A stretch of DNA of 64,000 bases from Isoetes taiwanensis (lineage: Eukaryota; Streptophyta; Lycopodiopsida; Isoetales; Isoetaceae): NCBI GenBank assembly GCA_021234155.1, contig JAJEKV010000075.1, positions 1 to 64,000 of the forward strand, in the 5' to 3' direction. The position numbers were made by a program, and so were the translations under genes. The notes under the pieces are model-generated. The model saw nothing but the letters and a program-made list of their open reading frames with translations, was not told the origin of the DNA and made no database searches. Shown piece by piece: positions 1-11,100 of the stretch; the first letter of the stretch is position 1; each line of letters opens with the position of its first letter.

Positions 1-781
1 CATCAATCATCTCGGTATCACTATCATCCATCTCTTCACTCTCACTTAATCTAAGCTGTATCAATATAACCTCTTTCAATGTCCTAGAGCAAGCCTCTTT
101 CAATGTCCCTTTTTATTTAGTACATCATGCACATATTGTGCCACGCCTTGTTGGAAGCTCAAATAATTCATAGAAGCGAGGTAGAAGATATACCATGTAT
201 GTCTTAAATCTGCATAGCAAGAACAATACAAAAAAGTGTGTATCTCATCTTCTATGTCAGGTTGTAGAGCACATTCCACATATCACTAACTCCACAGAAC
301 TTTTGTCCATCTCAAAGTCTCAATTTTAAGATGATGCGAAATGTGAGCCTAAGCCTCGCAAGCATATGTCTATGATAAATAGACATGTTCAGCGGATACT
401 TAGCTTCTCGCGAAGAGAGGGTTTATGTATTGCTGATAGAACGACATCTTTACCTCTTTGCAGATGCCATAATCTCTCTAGAACTTTTAGGTGTCACCTT
501 ATCCCTTATTTCTGCTTTGGAGTCACCTAATTCCTCGATATGAAGATTCCATTTTGCAAAACCAATTTACCGCATCACTATACCAGCCTCCTTCTTCACT
601 AGCCCGCAATGCAATCCTCGGTGACGATCTACATCCATTCTTCTGACCTTATTCACATACATGGCGCAACTCAATTCGGCTTGACGCTTAAACTGGAGCA
701 AACACGCTCTGCTAACATCATTTCATAAGGCGTTTGTAATTTCACTCCCAGTTCAGCATGGAGAAACCTTTTTGCACCTTC

Positions 782-1732
782 TCAATGGACTTCAAAAAGA
801 TTGGCTGGTAATTTGGGGCCCCATACCTCACACCCATAAAGGATTACAGTTTGTACAAGCATCTTATACAACATTTTTTTTAAAGACCAATTCCATAAGT
901 CCGCTTGCTTGCTTTGTCTTTGCATTGCACATAAAGCTTTCAAGGCATTATCTCTTCTTTGTTCAATGCATTGGTTCCACCTGTAGTCATTGCTTAAGAT
1001 GATCCCAAGATATTTGAAAGATGCTACTGTTTCAAGAGAATGTTCTCTATACAAAAATTGATGTTTTTCCCGCGTGCCAACGACCATCACTTTGGTTTTG
1101 CTAGTATTTACTGTCATCTTAGTACTAGCGCGTAATTGAGAAAGGATCTCGGATGTTTCGACATAGCTTCCTTTGTCCCGCAATAAGAACCACATCGATG
1201 CTGCATATAGTAATAAGGCAATTACATAGGCAAGCAAAGGAGCTCCTGCACCTCCTCGATATACAATCCAGTCCTCCAACTCGTCAATAAAAATGCCAAA
1301 TAGAGTTGGGGATAGTGGGCAGCCCTGTTTAACTCCAATATTACTGACAATCTTCTCATTTGATTCCCATGGATGAGAGAGTTCCACAAGCACATTTTCA
1401 TACAAGCTTTTAACAGCATTCATGAGTTCCACGGGCACATTCAATGCCTCCATTCTATCCCACAACTTATCTCTACAGACAGTGTCAAAAGCTGTTTTAA
1501 AATCTACGAATGCCAGAAAGAGAGGTTTTTTCTTACCTCTAACGCTTTCCATAAGTACTCGGGTTGTTACAAGTTGGTCAATGGTAGAGCGTTGTACTCT
1601 AAAACCCGCTTGCCCATCCTTTTGCCCTAGCACCATTATCCCTTTGCCCATGCACTTAATTTGCTTTCCAATATAGTAGCAAGAGCTTAGCCCACGCATT
1701 GCTCTTACTAAAATGGTAACATAATTACTCAC
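782..1732 (-). pseudogene. LINE reverse transcriptase core, active-site box destroyed
   Basis: A 316-codon open frame with clear LINE reverse transcriptase motifs in order: 'RVQRSTIDQLVTTRVLME', motif A 'FVDFKTAFDTVCRDKLW' with its aspartate, motif B 'GVKQGCPLSPTLFGIFIDE', then 'LLLYAASMWFLL' where a YADD box is expected, then 'SFKYLGIILS' and 'VILYGCEVWG'. The two catalytic aspartates of YADD are absent in this frame, so the enzyme is inactive as read. Small indels at the box would explain it. The family call is firm; activity is excluded unless the consensus is wrong here. Confidence 0.8.
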
Positions 1733-2326
1733 ACGCTCCTTGTCTCCACCTTTATGTATTGGGACAGCCCGGTTGCATTGCCAATCAGTTTAAATCCTTG
1801 TTGGATTGCCTTATTAAGCATATGAGTGATGTATCCAACCACGGTATCACCTGCCCATTTAATCATTTCCGCAACGAGCCCAAGTGTATCAAGAACCTTG
1901 CCATTGGCAAGGCGCAGCAATGCTGGATGAACATCCGCTTGAGAAAAAATCAGTACCTTAGTTTCCAAATGTTGTACCGTACTTTTCGACATTCTCTTTA
2001 AAATATAGTTGTTTAATGTGACCAAATATAGAATCACCGGGCAAATAACTAGAGATGTCATCAACATTCTTTTTAGTCTTCATCTTTTTCCAGAATAAGT
2101 GTGGATCTTGCACCCATTCCTTTAATGATGTTTCTTGTCCGAGTATGAATATAGAGTCTCTTCTTCCTTCCGTTGTCTTTACGTAGTGCGGTAATTTACT
2201 TTTCTTTTGAAGCGATGGTGGCACCGAGATATTCTCTACGTGCCTCTTTACATTCTTTGTCATACCAAGAATTACATGGTAGACCATGGCGTGCTTCGTT
2301 TGACAAAAATGATAGGTACTAGCCAC
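1729..2326 (-). pseudogene. LINE ORF2 fragment upstream of reverse transcriptase
   Basis: Two overlapping frames (2326-1958 and 2067-1729) together carry the stretch that precedes the polymerase in LINE ORF2. Visible pieces are 'KEWVQDPHLFWKKMK', then 'LANGKVLDTLGLVAEMIKWAG' split over a frame change, then 'GYITHMLNKAIQQGF'. The pattern 'LANGK..D..GL.AE..KW' is the usual N-terminal reverse-transcriptase motif of LINEs. The frame switch near 1960-2060 means the protein cannot be made as it stands. It continues directly into the reverse transcriptase segment at 1732. Confidence 0.65.
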
Positions 2327-2640
2327 TGCCGGGAAGTACTAGTAATTGATCCGCTCATCATTTCTAACCTTTGTCATGTTCTGTAAGATATTTGCCTCCA
2401 TCATTTTTTTATACTTATCCATCTTTTATGATTCAAAGATGATCTTTACCTCTGTTTTGGCGGACTTTTTATGCAAATGATTTGAGCCTTTTAAAGCAAA
2501 TATAAAAGCTGATTATGGTCTCGATTCAAAGACCTCCATCCAAGATTTGAAAATATTTTAGCACGCACTGGTCCTCATTTGAGCAAAAATAAGATAATCT
2601 ACAGCAATACTTACAAGTGTGTATATCTCGTCCTTGCAGG

Positions 2641-2715
2641 TAAGAGAGAGAGAGAGAGAGTAATAGGAGAGAGAGAGGAGGGAGAAGTGTGTGAGAGAGA
2701 GAGAGAGAGAGAGAG

Positions 2716-2770
<55 letters not shown>

Positions 2771-3149
2771 AGACAGAGAGAGAGAGGAGAAATAGAGGGA
2801 GAGGAGAGAGATAGGAGAGAGAGAGAGATAAGAGGAAGAGAGAGATGGGAGAGAGATAGAGAGATGAGCAGAAGAGAAAGGAGAGAGAAGAGAGAGGAGA
2901 GAGATAGAGAGAGAGAGAGAGAGATAGAGAGAGAAAAGAGATAGGAGAGAGATAGGAGAGAGCTAAGAGATAGGGGGAGAGAGAGAGAGACAAGAGAGAG
3001 AGAGAGAGAGACAGAGAGACAGAGAGAGAGAGAGAGAGGGAAGAGATATGGGAGAGAGAGAGGGAAAGAGGAGAGAGGAGAGAGAAGAGAGAGAGGAGAG
3101 CTGAAAGAGAGAGAGGGAAAGAAGAGAGGAGGAGAGAGGAGAGAGGAGA

Positions 3150-3241
<92 letters not shown>

Positions 3242-3720
3242 AGGGAGAGGGTAAAGACAAAGAGAAGAGAAGATGAGGAGGGAGAAAGAGAGGGAGAGAG
3301 GACAGAGAGAAGAGAGGAGAGAGAAAGAAGAGAGAGGAGAGAGAGAGAGACACTGTGAGAGGGACAGAGAGAAGAGAGGAGATAGAGAGAGGGGAGATGA
3401 GGGAAGAGAGAGGAGAGAGAAGAGAGGGAAGAGATAGGAGAGAGAAAAGAGAGAATAGAGAAAGGAGAGATGGAGATAGGCACATGGGGGCCCAAACTGA
3501 GATGCAGACCGCTCTGAGGCCGGGCCGAGCGAGGAAAGGAGCAAAGAAAAGCAACAGTCACGGGCTGCCTGGGAGAGAGAAGAGACACTGGGAGAAAGGA
3601 CAAGAGAAGAGAGAAGAGAGAGAGAGAGAGAGAGAGGGAGATGAGGGAAGAGAGAGAAGAGAGAAGAGAGAAGAGAGGGAAGAGATAGGAGAGAGAAGAG
3701 AGAGAACAGAGAAAGGAAAA
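2641..3720 (+). repeat. GA-rich polypurine microsatellite, about 1.1 kb
   Basis: Almost pure (GA)n / (GAGAGG)n on the plus strand, broken by a GC-rich island at about 3478-3582. Long stop-free frames through it on both strands (Arg/Glu on plus, Ser/Leu on minus) are compositional artefacts. It separates the minus-strand LINE from the following duplicated GC-rich block. Polypurine/polypyrimidine tracts of this length can form triplex (H-DNA); that is general knowledge, not shown here. Confidence 0.95.
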
Positions 3721-3812
3721 GATGGAGATAGGGCACAAGGGTGGGCCCAAATCGAGGCGAGAATACGGAGGCCGGGCCGAGCGAGGCCAAGAGAAAAGGA
3801 GCCGTGCCCCCT
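3466..3812 (+). repeat. Two copies of a GC-rich block following GA tract (about 254 bp period)
   Basis: The sequence 'gatggagatagg' followed by 'gggcccaaa' and 'ggccgggccgagcgagg' occurs at about 3466-3540 and again at about 3721-3790, each preceded by GA-rich DNA. The two copies differ by scattered substitutions and by 'gcagaccgctctgaggcc' versus 'gcgagaatacggaggcc'. This is a tandem duplication of a composite unit (GA tract plus GC-rich island). No function is evident. Confidence 0.7.
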
Positions 3813-3977
3813 TTCTAGTCTATATTATAAAATTATAGTAAGTATGTATGTCATGCATCAAACATGGAGGGTTGGGACAGCCACGTGGCATGCCAAAAGG
3901 TGCTATAGGGACTCCTTGAAAAGGCGAGCATTTTATATCTAAAATGACGTGTTGCTTCTCACTTTCCTGCCCTTTAT

Positions 3978-4158
3978 ATTCTTCCCTTTGCTCAGCTATT
4001 TTCTCCCCCTCTCCTCCAAAAAAATTTGAGCCGCCCAATCCATCCGGATCTTCATAGCCCTTCCCTTTCCTTTTCGCATTAATCGCCAATATAGAAAATC
4101 TATGAGAAAAACTGAATTTTGGCATAGGAAAGGCTTTAAAGGAAAACGATGTAGCCAA
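3978..4158 (-). other. Possible first exon of a host gene with transit-peptide-like N terminus
   Basis: An open minus-strand frame reads 'ATSFSFKAFPMPKFSFSH', rich in Ser/Phe/Lys with few acids, like a plastid transit peptide. It continues through 'NAKRKGKGYEDPDGLGGSNF' and 'EQREEYKGQ'. The codon before the Ala-Thr-Ser run is TTG, so the expected start is either mutated or the true start is the ATG at 4125. A GT that could serve as a splice donor (GAAAGTGAG) lies near 3978; beyond it the frame looks non-coding. No homologue is recognised and no second exon is seen in the LINE-rich neighbourhood. It may be a relic or chance. Confidence 0.3.
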
Positions 4159-4159
4159 T

Positions 4160-5590
4160 ATAGAAATCTATCTCCAGAGGATCGCAAATTCACAAATTTA
4201 TGGAAAGTTTGGTTTAAGAGTAGGCTTAGGCAGGATTTTGGAGGATACAAATCATTGAAGGATTCTCCAATCAATCAGTAGTTCACAATCATAAACCAAG
4301 CTTGAAGGTTGAATAGAATTGGTATCGAAATTAAGGAATTGGGACGAGTTGTAGCAGACTGTAGAAGCTTCGATCAAGTTAGAATCGGATCACAAGATTT
4401 GAAGCGGCGGTACAAAACCGCCGAGAAACTTGGTTCTGAACTCCCGTGGTTGATGGTTGCTCCCTAATTCTTAGTCCAGTGTCCGAAGGTTTGTTGTGCC
4501 CCTTGTCGCTGGTCGCCAGGCCCTTTATATTCTTACATGGGTTATCGACCCTTTTCTAAAGGCTCAACGCATAGATGTCGCCGCCGCTGTCACCTTCACG
4601 GGTTGCGAACATGTGAGTGCGTGTGAGGCAATTTTAAGGCCTCTGAGTAGGCAATTGAAGGGGACTACTCTATATGTCACCAGGATCTTATTCGAGATGC
4701 AACAAGAATCCCGTACGGCAGCGGTGCTCAAGTCGGGGACGCCCGTCGAGGGCTGCCCGAGGATTGGTCCCAGGCAACTTCGCATTTTTAGACCGTCTAC
4801 CGCTGGGGTCACTGGGTAATGCATCAAGCTGCTATAAAGCATCTAGAGGCCCCATTGCTACCGCTACAGGAGCTCTCCCACCGTCACACTTCCTAATACC
4901 GCCACCAGCATTCTCTATCGCACTCTCCTCGCCGCTTCCCCGCAGATTCACGCCAGCGCCGCGACATCGCCAAGAACGGAGTGCATCTCGTCAGGGCGCT
5001 TCAGCAACAAATGCCAAATAAATAGGAATCAGATCGATGGTATCTGAAGTGTTTCCGGCTTCCTTGACGTAAAGGAGAGTCTCAACTCTATTTGCACTGA
5101 TATGGATCTCATTTTCCTATGGAAAACATGGGAACATGCCGCACGATCGCCAAACTCTCCTGTAAGCATTCAGATTTTTCTGTTCAACGAGCAGCAAGCG
5201 AGGCATGTGGAGGGTTGCCCGCTACTATCGCGGTAACCTTGGGCAGTCAGTCTCGCCGCAATACAAAACGACAGGTACAAACGCCACTTGGGAGGCGCTG
5301 CGGCAAAGATCCTCTTCAAAGATGTGCCATTTTCCACATGAGAGCAACTTTTATAACACCTTATTCGGGTGGATAGATTGAGCCCTATGTCTAACTATAT
5401 GATGACATACAAAGATAAACAATGGGCAAGATGATGCCGCTTGGCTTACTTTAATGCACGCATTACGTGAGCCGAGTGTCCCGGAATTTGAGCCCCTGGG
5501 CAGAGGACGCCTTGCAGCTTGAACCCCAGAGAGGTAGTTTGGGTCGAGGGGATATCGGGCGACAAACTATATTTCACGGCGGCGCATGAG
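4160..5590. other. GC-richer stretch without readable gene
   Basis: Base composition rises towards that of the LINE coding part starting about 5.6 kb. Several short open frames exist, but none shows a family motif. It may include the 5' end and endonuclease region of the plus-strand LINE in a decayed state, but I cannot show that. No tRNA, rRNA or terminal repeat is visible. Confidence 0.4.
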
Positions 5591-6539
5591 AGTTGTTGCT
5601 GGTAGTATCTTTGACCCCGTTATTTGTAATGGGTTGGCACAATGGCCGCTTTCTAGCCGCCGTAATTGTAGATGTGAAAACTAAGGGCCCAAATGGTGGT
5701 GGATTACCCACCGGTCGCAGGAACAGATCTACACTGGTTACCTATTTTTCCATTGGAATGTATACTTCGTGGAGATAAGGAAGTGGACTCCAAACCACTA
5801 GCCCCTATTCGTGTAATGTACATTGGCAGGCTCCCCGCGTATCCATCAGCCAACACCCTGTGCCCCACCGTGTTCGACTATGACCAGTAGGATCTATGCC
5901 TGTGATGCTTGAGCATGATCCAAGTGGACTATCGCATCCCCAACACTTCAACATCAATCAGAGCCAAATGATTCGATAAAATGGGCCGAAAGATGCTTTG
6001 GGAGAGGCCACTCCACGGAGGAGAACTTGGGACACCGCCACCTTCCCCGCAATAGATGGTTGGATGATGAGGCCTGGAGCTCAAACTTGAGCTCCGAAGT
6101 CGGTAGTCCCACCCTCCCACGAGGCCATCCCACGGTCAACACTTGGCTCCTTCCCTCAAGAACAACAAGAAAGCCGATACCTAGCAGAGCACCAAAGAAT
6201 GGAATGATGGTCTTTTTTGGATCGCATCCCGACATTACGGAGAAGGTATTGAGCAAGGCAGATGCACCCCACGTGGAACTTCACCTGGCGGAAAGCAATG
6301 GGTGCGGTAGATTTGCAATGCGGTTTAGCGACTTTGCTTTCGGGACGGGCACAGTCTCTCCACGATAGGCATGGCTCGTCATCACAAAGGGGATATCATC
6401 ATGGGCAACGCCCTAGCGAAATTGAAAGGCCATCGATTTAAGATGGCACTGTGCAAAAGGAACTTTGAAATGGGTTGGCCTCCACCGTGCCTACCTCACT
6501 CCGCGGCATTATTCAATAAAGCACAAAGAAGGCTTCCTC

Positions 6540-7440
6540 CATGATGGACCTCTAGTAGTGCCCATATACAAGGCGGGGGACCCTCAATGCCTAACCAACT
6601 ATCGTACTATTGCAAAAACTATTGGCTGATATCCTTGAGCGGCCGGTGACAATATGGGCAGAGGAGGCAGCGGATGTCGCGAGCTCTCTCACATAAGGGG
6701 CTTCGGCCCGGGCATTCCACCATTGATCATATCTTCACTTTCTGGACTTTGATTGAGGATAGCGAGGAATTTACTCTGCACTAAAACTTGTACTATTGTT
6801 TCATGGATTTCAAAAGCTTTTTGACTGATTGCCGGGACAAGTTATGGGGCCGGTGCGGCAGTTAGGGGGACCCCTTGACTTGCGTAACGCAATATACAGG
6901 TTTATAATGAGGCATGCTCGGGCGTATCACATCGTCCGGGGACAGCTGGTAATGATGAGAGTATTGATGCGCCGGGGTTGCCCCCTCTCCCCTACACTCT
7001 TTGACCTATACATTGACCATTAGCCGAAGATTGGCTTTACGAGCACGGCAGCGGGCGCCCATCTCATGCATCACACAATCCGGCAACTCCTATATCGGCG
7101 ATGTCAACCTCCTAGCCTATACTCTGGAGGACATGCAACATCACCGGATGCTCGTGACACTTTTGCGATTCAGCGGCATGCGAAGTTAACTTGGCCAAAA
7201 CTAGGGTCTTTGCTAGTTTCGTCATCCGTCGGTCAAGGCTTTTCTCATTCACTTACCGAGGGACAAGATAGAGGTGGCTCCGACCTACAAGTACTTGGGG
7301 ATCGAGTTCTCTGCTACCATCCAGCGCGGATCTTTGCCATCAGATTGGTCCGCAGCCGGGTTGGAAAAGCACTATATGCCATGCGAACAATAGCCACAAA
7401 GTTGTATGTTGGGGTCACAAAATCCACACTTGTTTAGGGC
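6540..7440 (+). pseudogene. LINE reverse transcriptase remnant
   Basis: Reading across three frames gives LINE motifs in the right order: 'PIYKAGDPQCLTNYRTI' (about 6560), motif A 'CFMDFKSFLTDCRDKLWG' (about 6795-6850), motif B 'RRGCPLSPTLFDLYID' (about 6970-7017), an active-site region 'YIGDVNLLAYTLEDM' (about 7090) in which the YADD box has become YIGD, and 'TYKYLGIEFSAT' (about 7290). At least two frame changes are needed, and one catalytic Asp is missing, so this copy is not functional as read. Confidence 0.65.
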
Positions 7441-7668
7441 CTTGGTCGAGCGGTCCTCTTGTATGGGAAAGTGGGGTCCGATGATATCCTTCACCACTTG
7501 GAATGACCTCGGCAAAGTGCGAAAGCCTTCTTGGCATGAGCCCTTGGGGTAAAGTCCGCGGTTTCCATACCGGATCCTACCGGAGGCGGGTTTTACCCTT
7601 CAATGGAGCCACATTAGAGCGCCATATCATTTACTTTCGGAAGGTGGTAAGCTATAGGTGATACACGT

Positions 7669-8151
7669 TTGCCCAACCTTGCTTTGGGCGTGGTGATGGG
7701 TGCCCAGCGCTTTAAAGCTTCTTTGGAAGGACAAGCAAGCTCGGGGGTTCTCCACGTTAGGGTGCGGAGGCAGGGCAAATCCGCATGTGTATGGACAAAG
7801 AAGGATCACAATGCACTTAAGCTGTACCTAGATGCTACTTTCCTTCGCAAGCTCTGGGATGCAGATGCTCTAACACACGTTAAGCTGACACACTATCAAC
7901 AGCAAGTCAATCCTAGGCTCACGAAATGTCCACACCAGTACTTGTACACCCATTTGCCCATGAAGAAGCGCAGACTTATAGCTTCCATTCGCACAGGTGC
8001 ACATCGTCTCCGCATCGAGACAGGACGTTGGGCTCGGGAAGCACAGGAGGAAAGGCTTTGCCAGTGTTGCCACCAGGGCACCATTGAAGATGAATATCAT
8101 GCCCTCCAGATCTGCCCAGCGTTTGCCCATATCCGAGCACGGTATATTTGA
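7669..8151 (+). pseudogene. LINE ORF2 C-terminal region with Cys/His knuckle
   Basis: A 160-codon open frame ending at the LINE ORF2 stop. The C-terminal part holds 'RLCQCCHQGTIEDEYHALQI' then a final Cys and 'PAFAHIRARYI', the CxxC...H...C arrangement found after the polymerase in many plant LINEs. The upstream half ('KLYLDATFLRKLWDADALTH') is the linker between polymerase and knuckle. It parallels the shorter segment at 285-171 of the minus-strand LINE, which suggests the two belong to related families. Confidence 0.65.
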
Positions 8152-8216
8152 TTACTAGTGCATGGTCAGCCGTTGCATGAGTTTGATTACTAGTGCATGG
8201 CCAGCCGTTGCATGAG
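8147..8216 (+). repeat. 35 bp tandem duplication in LINE 3' region
   Basis: Two adjacent 35 bp units beginning 'tttgattactagtgcatgg', at 8147 and 8182, differing at one base (tcagcc / ccagcc). They begin within the last codons of the LINE C-terminal frame. Probably replication slippage or a family feature of the 3' untranslated region. Confidence 0.85.
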
Positions 8217-8473
8217 TTATTGAATGGCGTCGATTGGGCTTGTTGGGTCATATCTCCGTATAGGTTATAGATCGCGGCGGACTTCGGTTATTGTCCTCCG
8301 GGGCGATTGAGTCAGTCCTATACAATTATGCGGTGTACCAAAGATGCTTATTACTGCTAAGGTTTTCCCTCGAAAACCCTTGGGTGGTTTTTTTTATCGG
8401 CGATGAATACGGCTTGTCGCTCTCTTTTTGTTTGGGTCCCATAGGCCAATTGGTCTCCGTGGATGATAAAAAA

Positions 8474-8554
8474 TCTATTCTATTCTATTCTATTCTATTC
8501 TATTCTATTCTATTCTATTCTATTCTATTCTATTCTATTCTATTCTATTCTATT
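8474..8554 (+). repeat. (TATTC)n microsatellite, probable LINE 3' tail
   Basis: About sixteen uninterrupted TATTC units directly after 'gataaaaaatc'. The position, 320 bp past the LINE ORF2 stop on the same strand, fits a LINE 3' tail generated during target-primed reverse transcription. That origin is inferred. Confidence 0.9.
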
Positions 8555-8989
8555 ATTTAATAATATCTTTAAAGGCCTTTCTTTTATTTTAGAAGTTGTC
8601 ATTTTATTGCTCAATTGCTCAATGCTCTTTAACTACTTAATAGCAGCTGTAATTCTTCATTCCACCTTTTTATAATGGTCTCTAGATTAGTGTAAATTCC
8701 GTGGCTTAGAATTTACATACAAGGTTTTGGCTTCAACACTTTTAACTTTTTTTTTTCATTATTTTGCTCTCATAGCCTCTCCCGAGCACCACCATATCAA
8801 TTCCTCCCCTTCCCGAATCGTCCTCGATCAACAAATTATATGGCAAATTTGACACAACCAAATTCATGGTTGCAACCCTGAGTGAGTCCACAATTCGAAA
8901 TAATCAAGTCCAGCCCTTTAGGCTAAAAATTTATCCAGCCCTTGAGGCTAAATATTGACAAAACCAACTATAATGTACACTAAAACAAT

Positions 8990-9000
8990 TGGTATCAGAG
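8990..9000 (+). other. Primer-binding site (tRNA-iMet type)
   Basis: 'tggtatcagag' three bases after a CA-ended segment is the standard plant LTR-retrotransposon primer-binding site. The same site occurs in the Copia element at 13624. Confidence 0.75.
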
Positions 9001-9749
9001 TCAAGGTTCAATACCTCATGGCAACATTGGTGTGTTTCACATGCTTGAGGGCAAGCATCTCAAGGAAGCGGAGGCATTGTTATGGTCTATGGGTAATGGA
9101 ACAAGGCCTGGATGGGTCCCATTGGATAACAATTTTCATGAAGATCTGCCCTTTTGGTGTGTTAGTTATTACTAGACGTGCGAGGTGCGAGTATGTAACA
9201 CTTGCAGTCTCCATAGTCCTGTGTGAACTTAGCCTGATTTATATTGTTGTTCATAACAATGGTGCTTTCACTGCAAGTCAGATTTGGGTTTATGGGCAGC
9301 AAGATGATGAAGTAAGTGGAGAATGAACATGGTACAGACGGTGATGATGACCTTGAGCTCCTTATAGAATGAGGAGGCACTTCACGTACTAAGGTTAAGC
9401 AGTGGAGATCTAAGGTTGCAATGAAAGATTCAACCAAAGAATTCGCCAAAAGGTTAGAAAAAGGGTCACGATCAAATTCTCTTATGTTTGATGCATAAAA
9501 AGAAGGCAGCACTGAGTATGTTAGTGGAGATGGTCGTGAAGAGGTTGTGATGCAGATGCTGCAATAATTGACAACTCAAGTACGCGCAATTAAGCAAAGT
9601 GTGCTTGAAGGAACTAAAAGTAGAAGTAGAGGTGTGCATAAAGGTGATTCCTCACGTAGTGAATAATCTAGAAGAACACCACAATGAAGACGAATTCTCG
9701 TGATGGAGATGATTTGGTGGAGATGACAGCTCTAGTGATTTTGAGCAGG

Positions 9750-10620
9750 AGAACAAAAAAGGCAGAAATATAAATTTAGAATATCTAAGGATCCAAAGGA
9801 TGTACTTGGTTTCTTCAAGGGAGAACATGATAGAACCACATTGTTGCAGTTGCTGGCTGACGAAGATGAACGATTTTTTCAAAGAACATAAACATACCGA
9901 GCAAAAAGCAAAAGAAGCAAAAGCAAAAGAAGCTGTATTGGAAAACTTTCAATTAAAAGGGAAACCTTTGTTGTGGTGGTCTTGAGTGATGAAAGAGGAG
10001 TGAGATGGGTATCCAGTGAAGACATGGGAGCGTATGGAAAGGCTCCTGAAAAGAGAGTTTATGCCGGATGATTATGAAGATACTTTAAAGGACCAACGAC
10101 AAGCACGGTGGCAGGCACGGTCAAGAAGACATGGTGAAAGATTGAACTAGTCGCTTTAATCAGCTGCCAGGAATATCTTTTCACGACAGACACATATTCC
10201 TTTCATCACGACTTTGCGAGGAGTATTTTCATTCCAAATCAAACTAACCAAACTATTGCAGTCTAAGACCTTACAACGTCCTAGAACTACGCCACTATCC
10301 ATTGGAAATAATGCCAAAGACCTTGCAACATCCTAGAATTGCGCCACCATCCACTAAAAATAATGCCAGAGAAAAGGATGGATACAGAGAAAAAGATGGG
10401 TGCAGAAAAAGATGGGTACAATCAAAATAGATTTAAGGATTATTCTCGAATTGTTGCTACGACAACGAGGTCTTTGACGAACCCGCGTCTAAAATCGGAT
10501 CAATACATGGAAAATGGGGTAAGAGGGGTCCATCAATGAGGTAAGAGGGGTCCATTGAAATCTTTCAAGTGTTATAGCTGTGGATGCCCTGGACATGTTG
10601 CTAGAGATTCCACATGAAAA
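9750..10620 (+). pseudogene. Gypsy-type gag remnant with zinc knuckle
   Basis: Broken frames read 'FRISKDPKDVLGFFKGEHD' (about 9775), then 'WERMERLLKREFMPDDYED' (about 10026-10085), the typical 'W..M...L...F.P..Y' gag core, and a zinc knuckle 'CYSCGCPGHVARD' (about 10570) whose last cysteine has become serine. An Arg/Lys-rich linker precedes the knuckle. Stops and shifts make it a pseudogene. No protease or reverse transcriptase follows here; coding stops before the duplicated segment at 11.1 kb. Confidence 0.6.
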
Positions 10621-11100
10621 TAAACGACCAAGAACAAGTGAGTTGGTGGAACCAATAAGTGATGAGGTGGAACCAACTAGTGGTACTGTATCGGTTGTCT
10701 TCTACCTCGGTGGGTGGTTGCGATTCTGACTTGGGGCATTTGGAATCTAGAGCATACATTTGGTGAGAGCCCTTAAGAGGCACAATCCATAAGGACAAAA
10801 GGGTAGAATATCCATATAAGTTGCAAGCCATATATGCCAAGCCACCTTTGAGAAAGGTCTTGGGAGGAAAGGGCAAAAGGAAGCTAGTTGTTCAAATATA
10901 GGAGAAGGGCATCTCAGGAAGCATCATCTTGATCCCTGGATCTCTCGTGCTATGTGCAAGGATCATTTGTCTGCTATGTGCAAGGATTATTTGTCTGTGT
11001 GCAAACTGCAGCCTTCCCTCAAAGCTAGCTCTCAGCAGTGGGGAGCTCAGATTCATCGGAGTTCATACGTTGAGTGGCGAGTTGCAATCTCCCTAGTCTT

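Larger units (their letters stand above)
171..2639 (-). mobile_element. Decayed LINE (non-LTR retrotransposon), 3' two thirds
   Basis: Three minus-strand coding stretches in LINE order: the region before the polymerase (2326-1729), the reverse transcriptase core (1732-782), and a C-terminal Cys/His segment near 285-171 that reads 'ECALQPDIEDEIHTF'. The same type of C-terminal segment closes the plus-strand LINE at 8.15 kb. No endonuclease is readable: the element runs upstream into the GA-rich tract at 2641, so it is 5' truncated or was interrupted there. The 3' end may lie at or before position 1; positions 1-170 hold no recognisable coding. Several frame changes and a damaged active-site box make this a dead copy. 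Family assignment is good; exact ends are not resolved. Confidence 0.75.
5600..8554 (+). mobile_element. Decayed LINE with (TATTC)n tail
   Basis: A plus-strand, GC-rich LINE relic. Recognisable order: a possible pre-polymerase region containing 'NRWLDDEAWS' (about 6045), 'PLVVPIYKAGDPQ' (about 6545), polymerase motifs (6800-7330), the C-terminal Cys/His region (8040-8150), a 3' untranslated region, and a pentanucleotide tail at 8474-8554. LINEs of several clades end in simple repeats, so the tail plausibly marks the true 3' terminus. The left limit is arbitrary because the N-terminal half is not readable. Many frameshifts; inactive. Confidence 0.65.
8560..11100 (+). mobile_element. Left part of a Gypsy-like LTR element (LTR end, PBS, gag)
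   Basis: A primer-binding site complementary to initiator tRNA-Met ('tggtatcagag', 8990-9000) follows a probable LTR end at 8987 ('aaaaca'). Gag relics follow at 9750-10620. Phrases such as 'cttagcctgatttatatt' recur at 9227 and 11107, so part of the non-coding region is internally repeated, and 'tatgtgcaaggat(c/t)atttgtctg' is tandemly doubled at about 10950-10997. The left end of the LTR is not defined. The matching pol relics are 13 kb further right (24.39-26.23 kb), beyond a nested insertion. Confidence 0.5.

Noticed and set aside
2526-3942. Long open frames of 195-379 codons through the GA tract on both strands
   Set aside because: Pure Arg/Glu or Ser/Leu low-complexity translations of a microsatellite; no gene signal.
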